42,399 bases of DNA from contig JALERM010000048.1 in NCBI GenBank assembly GCA_022764165.1, forward strand, positions 1 through 42,399, read 5' to 3'. This document shows, in pieces, positions 1 to 8,427 of this stretch. Made by a program: the position numbers and the translations under genes. Numbering within the stretch: the first letter of the stretch is position 1; every line of letters begins with the position of its first letter. The stretch comes from Eubacterium sp. (GTDB taxonomy: Bacteria; Bacillota; Clostridia; Lachnospirales; Lachnospiraceae). Below the pieces are notes generated by a model that was given only the letters and a program-made list of their open reading frames with translations, was not told the origin of the DNA and ran no database searches.

Positions 1-1
1 G

Positions 2-205
2 GGTTTCCATCTGTATGACAAGGTGATGATAACCGAAACAGGAGAGATTGGCTATATCAGTGGCTTTACGGGGATCAGTGCCTATGTGATCGACTTTGAG
101 GGAAACTACCTCAGCCTGCCAGGAAAAACATACAGGCAGATCTCACTGTCAAAACTAAGGCTGGTACAAAGACAGAAAGGAAACTATATATTCCAGACTG
201 CGTAG
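2..205 (+). CDS. C-terminal end of an IscB/RRXRR-HNH-like nuclease (partial)
   Basis: An open frame enters from the left edge and stops at TAG 203-205, so only the last 67 residues are present. It reads GFHLYDKV, then a GYISGF stretch, a GKTYRQISLSKLRL stretch and a basic tail. This layout (DKV strand, small beta domain, SKL-R-L end) resembles the C-terminus of RRXRR/HNH proteins of the IscB type, which are RNA-guided nickases or nucleases of IS200/IS605-like elements. The hairpin 6 bases after the stop fits a transposon right end. The HNH and RuvC parts lie outside the window, so the identification rests on the tail alone and is moderate. Confidence 0.5.
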   Translation, partial: GFHLYDKVMITETGEIGYISGFTGISAYVIDFEGNYLSLPGKTYRQISLSKLRLVQRQKGNYIFQTA

Positions 206-206
206 G

Positions 207-248
207 AGCAATTCATCCCACCACCTGCTGAGGTGGGGGAATTCTTGC
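207..248. repeat. Transposon-end hairpin after the IscB-like tail
   Basis: CCACCT (221-226) and AGGTGG (231-236) pair around a GCTG loop. The flanks also pair (GCAATTC on the left, GAATTCTTGC on the right). A subterminal hairpin just past the stop codon is typical of the right end of IS200/IS605-like and IscB elements. The next reading frame begins inside it, so the element probably inserted into that gene. Confidence 0.5.
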
Positions 249-784
249 TTGATTATGTTAAAGTCAATGACTATGGAAAGTATTACGATGTTTGGTATGA
301 CTGGTGTGATACTCCTGAGGATCCCGGTATCGGTGAGAATAACAAAGAGCGACAGCCAGGAGATCTTTTTGTCATCGGGGAAATAACATCTGATGAGCAA
401 GAGAAAATGTCTCTGGAGGATTTTCTTGTCTGGAGTCTTTCTGGGGCAAAACAGGCATACGAATGTAACCTTCCGGAAAATAGTCCCGCATGGGATTCAT
501 TATCAGACGAGGATAAGATGGGATTAGTGGCTCATGAGATTAATGACAAAAGAAAACAAAACCTGATTCAGTGTATGGAAATTGCAGGAAGACATTTTGT
601 AGAAAATCAAAGCAGTCAAAATAATTTGGTGTTTACAATGGGTAAAGACATTACAATGCGATTTGATAACTGGAATGAGGTGGAAGTTTGGTTGGATGAA
701 TTCATTTTTGACGATTTATTCGATGATCCAGAAGTGAGTAGGAAAATTGGGAAGATTCTACATTCAGATATTGCTAAAGAATGA
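233..784 (+). pseudogene. 5'-truncated acidic hypothetical protein
   Basis: An open frame of 183 codons whose first codons (GTG at 233, MGEFLL) lie inside the transposon-end hairpin. No Shine-Dalgarno precedes the GTG. The natural coding part probably starts around 250 and has lost its original 5' end to the upstream insertion. The protein is acidic (WYDWCDTPEDPG, DDLFDDPEVS) with no signal peptide or membrane segment. I do not recognise the family. It is followed 49 bases later by the LPD11 gene on the same strand, so it probably belonged to the cargo of the conjugative element. Confidence 0.45.
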
Positions 785-833
785 TAATAGTAATTTCAAA
801 AAATTGTGACAATCAAAAAACGGAGGAAAGAAA

Positions 834-1715
834 ATGGAACTGAGAAAAGAGTTAGGAAAGATTTATTCAGAAATCGCAGCTCTTCTTGAGACAGCATCTC
901 AGGAGGAAGCATGCACGAAGGAAGAAAACGAAGTATATGCTGATATGGCAAATCTGAAGAACAGTCTCGAAAATGCAGGATACGCAGACAGTCATGATAC
1001 AGATTACATGGCATATTTTGACGGATATCAGGTGCCGGAAAATATGAAAAATACAGCGATTGCTGTGATGAAACGTTTTGCCATCCATGGCTTGTGTGAC
1101 GGTATGTATATCTGCAACAGGATCGCCCTGACAGCCGGGATTGGTGATGGATGCGGTCATTTTACAGGGGATACGATCGAAGAGGTTGTAAAACCCGCTG
1201 AATCTTTACACGCTGCTTATGGGTGTAATATCCGTAAAGAAGATCTGCCGGAGCTTAAGGTGATGCTTACAGCATTGATCTGTTCTGATAAAAAACAGAC
1301 GAAGCGGACAATTGTTGTTCCTGATAATGACATAGATCCCTATCGTTGCCCTACCTGTGACCATGATCTCGGTTTCTGTGATGACGACCATGGAGATATT
1401 ACTGACATCGTTGAGCATGGACGGGTGTGCCCGTTCTGCGGTCAGCTATTGACATATACAGAGACGAAAGAATGGAAAACCTATGATTTTGGTCTTGAGT
1501 ACCGTCTGCTGGCCAGATGCAAGGCTGACTGTCTGTATTTCCTTGGATATGGAAACCGGAAGGAAAAATATCTCTGGGGCAAAAATGTAAAAGATCATAT
1601 CCAAAAGATGCGTGACCTTTTGCAGATTGTGCCGGAAGAACCGGTATGGCTGACCAAAGAGGATATCAATGATTTTGAGAGGAAAATGCTTTCAGAGAAC
1701 GAAGGAGATTCTTGA
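834..1715 (+). CDS. LPD11-domain protein with zinc-ribbon cysteines
   Basis: A 293-residue soluble protein with a clear ribosome binding site (GGAGG) before ATG 834. The C-terminal part (about residues 225-285: RCKADCLYFLGYGNR, KYLWG, KMRDLL, PVWLT) matches the large polyvalent protein associated domain LPD11, common in conjugative-element and phage cargo. In the middle are two CxxC pairs (CPTC near 170, CPFC near 200) that suggest a zinc ribbon. Its biochemical role is unknown. LPD domains often sit with DNA-processing proteins of mobile elements, which fits the genes around it. It leads a run of small genes on the same strand. Confidence 0.7.
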   Translation: MELRKELGKIYSEIAALLETASQEEACTKEENEVYADMANLKNSLENAGYADSHDTDYMAYFDGYQVPENMKNTAIAVMKRFAIHGLCDGMYICNRIALTAGIGDGCGHFTGDTIEEVVKPAESLHAAYGCNIRKEDLPELKVMLTALICSDKKQTKRTIVVPDNDIDPYRCPTCDHDLGFCDDDHGDITDIVEHGRVCPFCGQLLTYTETKEWKTYDFGLEYRLLARCKADCLYFLGYGNRKEKYLWGKNVKDHIQKMRDLLQIVPEEPVWLTKEDINDFERKMLSENEGDS

Positions 1716-1716
1716 G

Positions 1717-1920
1717 ATGAAGAACGATCTATTTTTCAAAAATGGGAAGGCAAAAAAGAAATACTGTATGTGTATGAGTCCGTCCTACATTGCGGAAGTC
1801 CGTTCTGTCAATGGACATGTCGATCAAGCTTGGATGTGTGCAGGATTACGGTGCCCATATTACACTGTAGGATGCGGTAGAGAAAATATACAGAGATTCG
1901 AAAAAATGATATCAAAGTAG
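1717..1920 (+). CDS. Small cysteine-rich hypothetical protein
   Basis: A 67-residue protein. ATG 1717 was chosen because AAGGAG at 1702-1707 sits at good spacing; an in-frame upstream GTG/TTG would run into the preceding gene. It is 1 base downstream of the LPD11 stop and so probably co-translated. Seven cysteines (CMC, then CAGLRC, then C in TVGCGRE) suggest metal binding, possibly a small zinc protein. No signal peptide is seen and I do not recognise the family. Confidence 0.6.
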   Translation: MKNDLFFKNGKAKKKYCMCMSPSYIAEVRSVNGHVDQAWMCAGLRCPYYTVGCGRENIQRFEKMISK

Positions 1921-1927
1921 AGTTAGC

Positions 1928-1958
1928 AGCCTCACATACATTTCTATGTGGGGCTTTG
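1928..1958 (+). terminator. Probable rho-independent terminator
   Basis: AGCCTCACATA (1928-1938) pairs with TATGTGGGGCT (1945-1955) with one G-T wobble and a 6-base loop, followed by a short T run. It lies just after the cysteine-rich gene and ahead of the next Shine-Dalgarno, so it may end or attenuate the first small operon. Confidence 0.5.
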
Positions 1959-1982
1959 ACTTAAATTGGAAAGGTAGAAAAA

Positions 1983-2642
1983 ATGAGAACGAAATCGATG
2001 ATTTTTAATACATCGGAAGTCCGTGCGATCCTTGATGGAACCATGACGGTTGTCAGAAAGGTCATCACTCCGCAGCCGAAAGGACCGCTTTGTTACATTT
2101 ATGCGGGCTGCCATGCCGGCAGTTGGGTTTATCCCTCAAAGGATGTATATCATTATTGGGGAGAGGAATACAGACTTGCTCATGAGATCACGGAAGAAGA
2201 TCTGAAAAGACACTGGACACCTCCCTGTCATGGAGATGATATCCTCTATGTCAGGGAAACATGGGCACCCTTATATCCGAACACAAATGCTCAGGATGTC
2301 TGCGGATACATGTATCAGGCAGATACCCTCAAAGAGTATGACGAAAGGTATCCGGATGGAAAAGACTACCTATGGCCCGGAAAATGGAAGCCAGCATCTG
2401 TAATGCCAAAAGGAGCTGCACGTATCTTTCTGAAGGCAAAGAGAGTACAGGTAAGGCGGATACAGGATGTCAATTATTTTGACGCACTACATTCTGGTAT
2501 TCCATACAAGCAATTCGAAAAAGACATCATCAGAGATTTTGCTTCTGTCTGGGATTCCAGATTCAAAAAACGGGAACTTGCAGAAAAAGGATTTAATGCT
2601 AATCCCTGGGTATGGGAGATTGGATTCGAGGTTAAGAGATAA
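1983..2642 (+). CDS. ASCH-like phage/mobile-element protein
   Basis: A 219-residue soluble protein. Its order of motifs matches the ASCH-like proteins common in phages and integrative elements: FNTSEVRAILDG and a TVVRKVI segment at the N-terminus (usually 'K-VTRR-V'), GDDILYVRETWAP in the middle, a MPKGAARIFLKAKRVQVRRIQ core, and FASVWDS plus NPWVWEIGFE at the end. ASCH folds are related to PUA domains and are thought to bind RNA or modified nucleotides. In this subfamily the role is not established. It sits between small cargo genes of the conjugative element. Confidence 0.65.
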   Translation: MRTKSMIFNTSEVRAILDGTMTVVRKVITPQPKGPLCYIYAGCHAGSWVYPSKDVYHYWGEEYRLAHEITEEDLKRHWTPPCHGDDILYVRETWAPLYPNTNAQDVCGYMYQADTLKEYDERYPDGKDYLWPGKWKPASVMPKGAARIFLKAKRVQVRRIQDVNYFDALHSGIPYKQFEKDIIRDFASVWDSRFKKRELAEKGFNANPWVWEIGFEVKR

Positions 2643-2672
2643 TTTTTGGGAACGGAAACAGGAGGTAAGAAA

Positions 2673-3116
2673 ATGAATTTTAACAATTTTGAGAAATTAT
2701 CGGATAATGCAAAGGAATATGAGAAAACACTAAAAAAACAGGAACCCTATTGGAAAGAACGATTAGATACTCTGCCAGGTAATCCCTACGTCTATGGGAT
2801 ATACCAGATGATCGGCGGTCACGATGGTCTGTTTCTGCCATTACGGTATTGGAAAAACTGCATAGAAAAAGAAAACTACACACTGCTGTATGCTGGAGAA
2901 ACCGATACTGACAATCTGGACAGGCTATACCTTGCTTTTGGGAACAACCTGGATGGAAGCAAACCGCAAGGATTTCTGGGCAGGACATTGAGTGTCAGTG
3001 ATATTATTGTTATGCGGAAAGCAGGCAAAGAAACAGGTACCTGGAGCGCATTGTTTGTAGAAGATATCGGTTTTGCTGATGTGACAGAACAATTCATTAC
3101 TGAAAATCAGAACTGA
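2673..3116 (+). CDS. YodL-like domain protein
   Basis: A 147-residue protein. ATG 2673 follows GGAGGTAAGAAA, a far better start than the upstream in-frame GTG. The C-terminal half contains LDRLYLAF, then GRTLSVSDIIVM, then SALFVEDIGFADV, the order seen in YodL domains (L--LYE-FN-, G-SMSVSDVV, Y-VD--GF--V) of phage and conjugative-element proteins. The domain's function is unknown. The N-terminal half holds a short charged helix and a GIYQMIGGHDGLF stretch. A terminator follows, separating the cargo genes from the secretion block. Confidence 0.6.
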   Translation: MNFNNFEKLSDNAKEYEKTLKKQEPYWKERLDTLPGNPYVYGIYQMIGGHDGLFLPLRYWKNCIEKENYTLLYAGETDTDNLDRLYLAFGNNLDGSKPQGFLGRTLSVSDIIVMRKAGKETGTWSALFVEDIGFADVTEQFITENQN

Positions 3117-3141
3117 ACTACAAAAAAATACATATCAGAGA

Positions 3142-3173
3142 AAGAGAGTGGATATGATTCCGCTCTTTTTTTT
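3142..3173 (+). terminator. Rho-independent terminator after the cargo genes
   Basis: AAGAGAGTGG pairs with CCGCTCTTTT across a short AT-rich loop, with G-T wobbles, and runs into eight Ts (3166-3173). It sits between the YodL-like gene and the SipW gene and marks an operon boundary. Confidence 0.65.
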
Positions 3174-3241
3174 GTAAGAAAATCGCATTCAAAACAGGCA
3201 GATTTTAATTTTTACCCATATTGGGGAAAAGGAGGTTTTAG

Positions 3242-3724
3242 ATGAAAATAATCAAACTATTTAGTGATGCTTTTGTTGTGATCATTATCACAGCGAGCAT
3301 CATCCTGCTGCTTCCCGATATGCTTAAGGCAGCAGGAATCAACAGTTTTGTTATCCTGTCTGGCAGTATGGAACCCCTGATCCACACGGGTAGTGTCGTG
3401 ATGGTAGACAGCCGGGAGAAAGATATCGAAGTAGGAGATATCATCATGTACCGTCTTCAGGGTACGAACATTGTACATCGGGTCATCGGAATCAATGAAG
3501 ACGGCAGCCTGATCACAAAGGGAGACAACAATGAAGGGCAAGATTTTGCACCAGTGACACTTCCGCAGGTGTATGGAAAAGCAGTCAGGATGCCTTGGGG
3601 ATGGTGTATCCCTTATGCCGGATATTTCAGTAACTGGCTGCAGATGAACCGGGTGTATCTGCTCATTGCCATTTTCGGTATCGTAGTCTGCCGGATCATA
3701 TTTATTTATGCAACGGAATCATGA
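3242..3724 (+). CDS. sipW: Signal peptidase I, SipW (ER-type)
   Basis: A 160-residue membrane peptidase. An N-terminal membrane segment (about 8-25) is followed by the catalytic SGSMEP box with Ser42, then TNIVHRVIG where His79 replaces the Lys of ordinary bacterial SPases, then a GDNNEGQDFAPV box. The Ser/His dyad is the hallmark of SipW and eukaryotic ER-type enzymes. A second membrane segment (about 137-155) ends the protein. AAAAGGAGG precedes ATG 3242. SipW enzymes process TasA/CalY-like precursors, and three proteins with SipW-type leaders follow directly, so these are its likely substrates. Confidence 0.88.
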   Translation: MKIIKLFSDAFVVIIITASIILLLPDMLKAAGINSFVILSGSMEPLIHTGSVVMVDSREKDIEVGDIIMYRLQGTNIVHRVIGINEDGSLITKGDNNEGQDFAPVTLPQVYGKAVRMPWGWCIPYAGYFSNWLQMNRVYLLIAIFGIVVCRIIFIYATES

Positions 3725-3730
3725 TACCAG

Positions 3731-3743
3731 CGAACCCGGTTCG
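3731..3743. promoter_or_regulatory. Palindrome CGAACCCGGTTCG after sipW
   Basis: A 13-base inverted repeat (CGAACC-C-GGTTCG) 6 bases after the sipW stop, followed by TTTTT. The same palindrome with a different centre base occurs at 12850-12862, right after the VirB4 stop. It could be a compact terminator stem or a regulator site bracketing the block. Confidence 0.45.
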
Positions 3744-3869
3744 TTTTTCAAAACGAAAATAACAAATTATCCGACAATTGAACAATATTGGCTTTTTTTT
3801 AAATCCCATCGCCCATATTGAAATGAGGCAAGAGTGATTTCAAATAAGTGAAAGGAGGATTATGGCGTT

Positions 3870-4928
3870 TTGGAAAACAAAGATCTGTTACAGCTTACCC
3901 GTGGACCTAAAACGGGTAAGGAAAGAAAAAGGAAAGTGTTCAAACACATTTCTATTGGAGTTGTTGTGTTATCAGCAGTTGGGCTTGGTGCCGTCCAGAC
4001 CGGTGCACATTCTTATCTGACAGGATATGGGTCTCTTCGCAACATATTCAGTGAAGGAAAAGTGACGATAAATCTGACTGAACCAAAATGGACAAATGAT
4101 CCCAAAGATCCGGGCAATAAAGAGAAAGTAGTCCCGGGTGATGTGTTTGACAAAGATCCGACTGTTACGGCAGAAAGTAATTGTGTTACTCCATCATTTG
4201 TCTATCTGCAGATCCGTGTTCCTTATGCAAAAGTAACAAAAGTAAATGATGACAGCACACTGTACGACAAGGATGCCAATGGGGCACCACTCAAGAAAAA
4301 TCATATGCTTCTTACCTTTGGGGAAGGAGAGCTTATGAAGACAGCATCAGATACGTTCCTTGTGGGAGATGCCGCAAACATCCGGTATGACAGTGCATCA
4401 GAGATCCTTGATTCAGCTGCACCGCCAAATGGCCACAATGTGACCAATAACATCAACAATGGCAAGGACGGATGGACACTGCTGCGGGTAGAGGACATTT
4501 CTGTAAATGCTATTACAGATGCATCTTATAAAAATGGAGTAGAGGGATACCTGGTATTTACATATGCCTACAATTCAATGATAGCAAATACCGACGTTAT
4601 CAATGATAAATATGCATCTCTTGTCAACCAGGTGATCGTAAAAAAGACGACTCCGCTGTTCAACAAAGTCAGGACCATCAATTGTCTCGAAGGACAGCTT
4701 GACGGCATTGAATATAAGATGCCGATCAAAGCATTTGCGATCCAGGCAACACATACAGGAACAGGAACGGATGAAGATGCCAATAAGACCAGTGATGGGA
4801 ATGGTAATGGTGTGCCGTCAACTACGGCAAAAGTCATTGAACAGGCCAGGAAAGCGTTTGAAACCTACACGAACCAGAACAAAGATAATGGAAATGCAGC
4901 TACGATCGTATCGAGTTTCAGCAGCTAA
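3870..4928 (+). CDS. SipW-type secreted protein 1 (TasA/CalY-like)
   Basis: A 352-residue exported protein. After a basic N-terminus comes a hydrophobic leader (about 29-45) and then AHSYLTGYGS, close to the A-x-A-Y-x-T-D pattern at SipW cleavage sites. The mature part is acidic, with VPGDVFDKDPTV near residue 90, the 'P-GD--DKDP-V' segment typical of camelysin/TasA-like domains. The frame starts at TTG 3870, 11 bases after AAAGGAGG. An out-of-frame ATG sits at 3862, and one extra T in the TTTT tract (3868-3871) would join the two frames, so the true start is uncertain. It may form surface fibres on the donor cell. Confidence 0.72.
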   Translation: MENKDLLQLTRGPKTGKERKRKVFKHISIGVVVLSAVGLGAVQTGAHSYLTGYGSLRNIFSEGKVTINLTEPKWTNDPKDPGNKEKVVPGDVFDKDPTVTAESNCVTPSFVYLQIRVPYAKVTKVNDDSTLYDKDANGAPLKKNHMLLTFGEGELMKTASDTFLVGDAANIRYDSASEILDSAAPPNGHNVTNNINNGKDGWTLLRVEDISVNAITDASYKNGVEGYLVFTYAYNSMIANTDVINDKYASLVNQVIVKKTTPLFNKVRTINCLEGQLDGIEYKMPIKAFAIQATHTGTGTDEDANKTSDGNGNGVPSTTAKVIEQARKAFETYTNQNKDNGNAATIVSSFSS

Positions 4929-4942
4929 ATAGGAGGAAAAAC

Positions 4943-5524
4943 ATGGTAAAGAAAAAGAGAATCGCCTTACTGTTATCCGGTTTCCTTCTGGCAGGTGTTG
5001 CAGTCACTGGTGTAGGGTCAGCAATGGCATATCTGACGGATTATAACAGTGTCGTCAATACGTTCAAAGAAGGAAATAATACCACAAATATTGATGAAAA
5101 TTTTCCCTCACCAACTCCGATACCACCGGGAGGCAGCCAGACGATAGCAAAACTTGTGCAGATCACAAATGATAATTCAGATGGAAATTCGGTTCCCTGC
5201 TATGTGAGGGCTAAGGTATTTTATTCAACCTCAGACATGGGAAACTATACCATCCAGGGCATGGGCAGTAAATGGGTACTGGGGACAGATGATTACTATT
5301 ACTACACAGATGTTCTTGAACCGGGTAAGACAACGGAGCCATTCATGAAAAGTGTAAAGATTGACGGTTCAACAGTCGAGACGAATCTCACGACAGAGAT
5401 CAAGAATTTTGACATCAATGTCTACGAGGAAAGTTATCAGGCCAAGGACCCGGATACCCAGGAGCTGATGACATGGCAGCAGGCATGGAGTAAAGCATTA
5501 AACAAAACGGTTACGGCTAAGTAG
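4943..5524 (+). CDS. SipW-type secreted protein 2
   Basis: A 193-residue exported protein with AGGAGG before ATG 4943. The N-terminus is KKKR, then a hydrophobic leader (6-28), then AMAYLTDYNSVVNTFKEG, a textbook SipW-type signal in which Y-T-D follows the cleavage site and 'N-F--G' begins the mature beta domain. The rest is Gly/Thr/Tyr rich (DDYYYYTDVLEPG), in keeping with TasA/CalY-like beta-sandwich fibre subunits. It lies 14 bases after protein 1 and 18 before protein 3, so all three are one transcript with sipW upstream. Confidence 0.78.
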   Translation: MVKKKRIALLLSGFLLAGVAVTGVGSAMAYLTDYNSVVNTFKEGNNTTNIDENFPSPTPIPPGGSQTIAKLVQITNDNSDGNSVPCYVRAKVFYSTSDMGNYTIQGMGSKWVLGTDDYYYYTDVLEPGKTTEPFMKSVKIDGSTVETNLTTEIKNFDINVYEESYQAKDPDTQELMTWQQAWSKALNKTVTAK

Positions 5525-5542
5525 CATAAGGGAGGGAAAAAG

Positions 5543-7258
5543 ATGGATAAAAGAATCATGCGTTCAAGCGGCTGCCTGATGATGGCTGCCTCGATTGCAT
5601 GCTATTCCCTGTCAGGTGCTTACGCTTATAAAAGCAATGAACTCAGAGTGACCAATACCATAACGACAGGGGATATCGATATAGCGATCAGTGAAAAGCA
5701 GATCGCAGATGATGGCGTGAGCCTAGAACCTTTTGAGAATGACCAAATCGTTGTTCCGGGTGACACGGTTTCTAAGATCGTATCAGTGCAGAACCTGGCC
5801 AATGACTGTTACCTGCGGATGAAGGTTGACTATACACAGCCAGGTGAAAAAGGACCGGAGGCTTCTTTGGGGAGCGGGGAAGGAACCGGTATTCCTTCAA
5901 CTGAAGGACATGATGAAGTGATCATAGAAGTTCCGGCGGGAAGCTATCGTGTCGGGACTGACATTCTGGCAGGTAACTATCAGATTCCGTCCGGACAGAA
6001 GGCAACGTTTCAGATCATAACATACACGATGAGTGGATCATACACAGAAAAGATTCTTTTGGAAGCACTGGAACCATATTTTGCAGATCAAGATGTTACG
6101 GATGATGAGAAATCCAATGTTCGTAATAAGATTAATGCAATCAGCTGTCTGGTAGATGCGTGTTCCAATCTGGAACAGAAACAGGAGGTAATAACAGCAG
6201 GTCTGCCAGAACTGAAAGAACTGCTGCCGCCGTCATATCAGGAAAAAATCGAGGGACTTGATTTTGTACAGGAAGAGGCAGAAGAACATGACACTTCTGA
6301 AACTTCCATTGTGCTAAAGACGGAACAGATGATGACTGTAAGAGAAGGGATGAAACTTGTCCGACACTCAGGCAGTGGCAATGTATATGAACTGAATGAC
6401 CTGTATCTGAACGGTATCTCAGAAGACTGGGTAAAAGCAGGTGATGGATATTTTTACTACAAGAATATCGTAAAAACAGGAGAAACCGTCAGATTTTTTG
6501 ATTCTGTATCATTCCCGACAGAATGGACAGAGGAATTTTCCGGACTGACCTGCGGGCTGGATGTCACATCAGAAGCAGTACAGTCTGCAAATTTTACACC
6601 GGATTTCACAGCAGAAAAACCATGGGGAGATACGGAGATAGAGCTGTGTGTCCATGAAAATGATGGAACAGTAACTTCAAAGACGCAAAATACGACCCAG
6701 ATGACCGTATCACTGGATGCCACAGCTGCACAGCTTGTGACGGATGCAAAAGATTTCTTCAGCAATTTTGATGAACTGATGCCTGGTGACACAGTCTCAG
6801 ATACGTTACATATCCGTAATCAGAATGGCCATGACGCAGAGATATTCTTCCATACCGAAACACCGGCTGACCTTACAAACGATCAGAAAGATCTTTTAAA
6901 GAACCTGCAGCTGACCATACAGGTCAATGGAAAACAGGTATATGAAGGTGATCTGGAAAGTGTAGGCCTGAATAAAAAAATATCACTGGGAACATATGCG
7001 AAAAACGCAGAAGGAACCATTGATTTTTCCATCCATATGCCAAAAGAAGATAAAAACATCTATGCAGTCAGGGATACGAAAGTGACTTGGGTATTTGATT
7101 GTGGATGGGATGATCCTGAAGGAAACGAATCCTATCAGGCTCCAAAAACAGGTCTGGATGATCACCTGTATCTGAATTTTATGATTGCCGGCACATTGTT
7201 ACTGGTGGGAGGAATTACCTTGTTCGCAGCGGGGAAAAAGAAGGAAAAAACAGACTAA
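5543..7258 (+). CDS. SipW-type cell-wall protein 3 with APKTG sorting signal
   Basis: A 571-residue surface protein. It has a SipW-like leader (ACYSLSGAYAYKSNELR), then 'TNTITTGDIDIAI' like the first strand of TasA-type proteins, and two VPGDTVSK / MPGDTVSD segments (near 73 and 413) suggesting two related beta domains. A KATFQIITYTM region and an acidic linker lie between. The C-terminus carries APKTG (about 533-537), a hydrophobic stretch and KKKEK, i.e. an LPXTG-like sortase signal in which the first residue is Ala. It could anchor fibres made by proteins 1 and 2 to the wall. No sortase gene is in the window. Confidence 0.75.
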   Translation: MDKRIMRSSGCLMMAASIACYSLSGAYAYKSNELRVTNTITTGDIDIAISEKQIADDGVSLEPFENDQIVVPGDTVSKIVSVQNLANDCYLRMKVDYTQPGEKGPEASLGSGEGTGIPSTEGHDEVIIEVPAGSYRVGTDILAGNYQIPSGQKATFQIITYTMSGSYTEKILLEALEPYFADQDVTDDEKSNVRNKINAISCLVDACSNLEQKQEVITAGLPELKELLPPSYQEKIEGLDFVQEEAEEHDTSETSIVLKTEQMMTVREGMKLVRHSGSGNVYELNDLYLNGISEDWVKAGDGYFYYKNIVKTGETVRFFDSVSFPTEWTEEFSGLTCGLDVTSEAVQSANFTPDFTAEKPWGDTEIELCVHENDGTVTSKTQNTTQMTVSLDATAAQLVTDAKDFFSNFDELMPGDTVSDTLHIRNQNGHDAEIFFHTETPADLTNDQKDLLKNLQLTIQVNGKQVYEGDLESVGLNKKISLGTYAKNAEGTIDFSIHMPKEDKNIYAVRDTKVTWVFDCGWDDPEGNESYQAPKTGLDDHLYLNFMIAGTLLLVGGITLFAAGKKKEKTD

Positions 7259-7281
7259 CATATCCGCCCCTGTCTCAGGGA

Positions 7282-7309
7282 TTGTTGGGCTGTGTAAACG
7301 GCCCAACAA
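7282..7309 (+). promoter_or_regulatory. Hairpin between the surface-protein and transfer genes
   Basis: TTGTTGGGC (7282-7290) pairs perfectly with GCCCAACAA (7301-7309) around a 10-base loop. The next 15 bases are A-rich and a T6 run follows at 7319. It may be a weak terminator, or an RNA stability or processing element separating two expression blocks. Confidence 0.5.
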
Positions 7310-7411
7310 ATAAGGAAAAATTTTTTGAGATTTCAGAATAACCGGTCAACCATATTAGGTACAGACGGGAAGCTGATCAACATTCCCATTGGGAAAGAAA
7401 AGGAGGAAAAA

Positions 7412-8173
7412 GTGGAAAAACAGTTGAAACGGGGATACTCCAATGATGTGACACTGTATGGCACGATCACAGAAGTATTCCGAACAAATTACAATGTGTC
7501 GTTTGGGTTAGCAGTCCAATTTGAAAACGATGCATTGCAGAACAATTATCCAAAAGTGATCTTTTATGAATCTGCAAACGGAAAAATCAGGATCGATACA
7601 CTGGTCCAGAATTTTACTCCAGGTACATTTGTCAAGGTAGAGTGCCATATCCAGACAATTCAGGATTATGCCAACACAGAAAAGAGAGTTCCTTATCAAA
7701 CCATTGTAGGTGATGCGATTGAAAAAGTGCTTCCTGAATATGTACCGGATAAAAGGAACCGTGTGATGCTTTCTGGATATGTGGCCAATATCCGCCAGCC
7801 CAGAAGCCATATGGGAATGGTAAGGCTTACCCTTCTTACGAAGCGAACTTATCACGAATCCCATGTCCATTGCCTGATTTACACAAATGATGTGGACGAT
7901 TTCATGGATAAAGTCCGGGAAAAAGATTTTCTCTATACGATCGGAACGATAGAGACCAGGCGTGTGACATCGAACGGCCGTTGGAGTATTTTCGAGGATT
8001 ATGTCATCAAAGAGATTTATAAAGAGAATAGGGATACCAGAAAAGCCCGGATCCTGTATGACCAGAAAAAAGAAGAGGCCCTGAGAAAAATGAAACAGGA
8101 AAGCGAACGACAAGAATTGGATTTTAGTCAAAGTCCAAACACACCTATCACTGTGGAAGAAAGTGATCAGTAA
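7412..8173 (+). CDS. Conjugation-block hypothetical protein, possibly OB-fold/SSB-like
   Basis: A soluble protein of 253 residues from GTG 7412, which has AGGAGG (7401-7406) at close spacing. A TTG at 7325 in the same frame would add 29 residues and has only AAGGA before it. Two similar halves are suggested: NDVTLYGTITEVFRTN...GLAVQFEN near the N-terminus and NRVMLSGYVANIRQP...VRLTLLTK after about residue 110. Both have the beta pattern of OB folds used in single-stranded DNA binding. The tail is charged and probably disordered. Its position ahead of the pilin gene fits a transfer-associated DNA-binding role, but this is inference. Confidence 0.55.
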   Translation: MEKQLKRGYSNDVTLYGTITEVFRTNYNVSFGLAVQFENDALQNNYPKVIFYESANGKIRIDTLVQNFTPGTFVKVECHIQTIQDYANTEKRVPYQTIVGDAIEKVLPEYVPDKRNRVMLSGYVANIRQPRSHMGMVRLTLLTKRTYHESHVHCLIYTNDVDDFMDKVREKDFLYTIGTIETRRVTSNGRWSIFEDYVIKEIYKENRDTRKARILYDQKKEEALRKMKQESERQELDFSQSPNTPITVEESDQ

Positions 8174-8407
8174 CCGTCCCAAATGAGTTAGGAAAAGATG
8201 GAAAAGTGAAATGGTTGCATGAAATGCAGCAGGAAGGAAAGGAAACGCTTCCTTAGAAAGTAGATGGAAGGAAGCAAATGGAAGGTAGTAGCGGAAGACC
8301 TGCGGGTGTTTCCGAAACATATAATTAACAAAAAAGAACATGAATAATAACATATGATACATGCTTCGAAATCTCTATTCCTACAGCCAAGAGAATAGAA
8401 AGGAGAA

Positions 8408-8427
8408 CGGTATGGGATCCCATACCG
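8408..8427. promoter_or_regulatory. Perfect 20-bp palindrome ahead of the pilin gene
   Basis: CGGTATGGGATCCCATACCG reads identically on both strands. In RNA it would form a hairpin over the leader start codon. In DNA it could be an operator. No such palindrome precedes the other transfer genes. Confidence 0.6.

Noticed and set aside
3211-3826. CCCATATTG repeated before sipW and before the first surface protein
   Set aside because: Only nine bases match and the spacing to each start differs, so a regulatory site is not supported.
8271-8354. Short frame ahead of the pilin leader
   Set aside because: Only 27 codons without a ribosome binding site or any similarity; not listed as a gene.
7508-8362. 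A 284-codon frame on the - strand
   Set aside because: It lies opposite the OB-like protein, is rich in His, Phe and Cys as antisense frames are, and has no motif.
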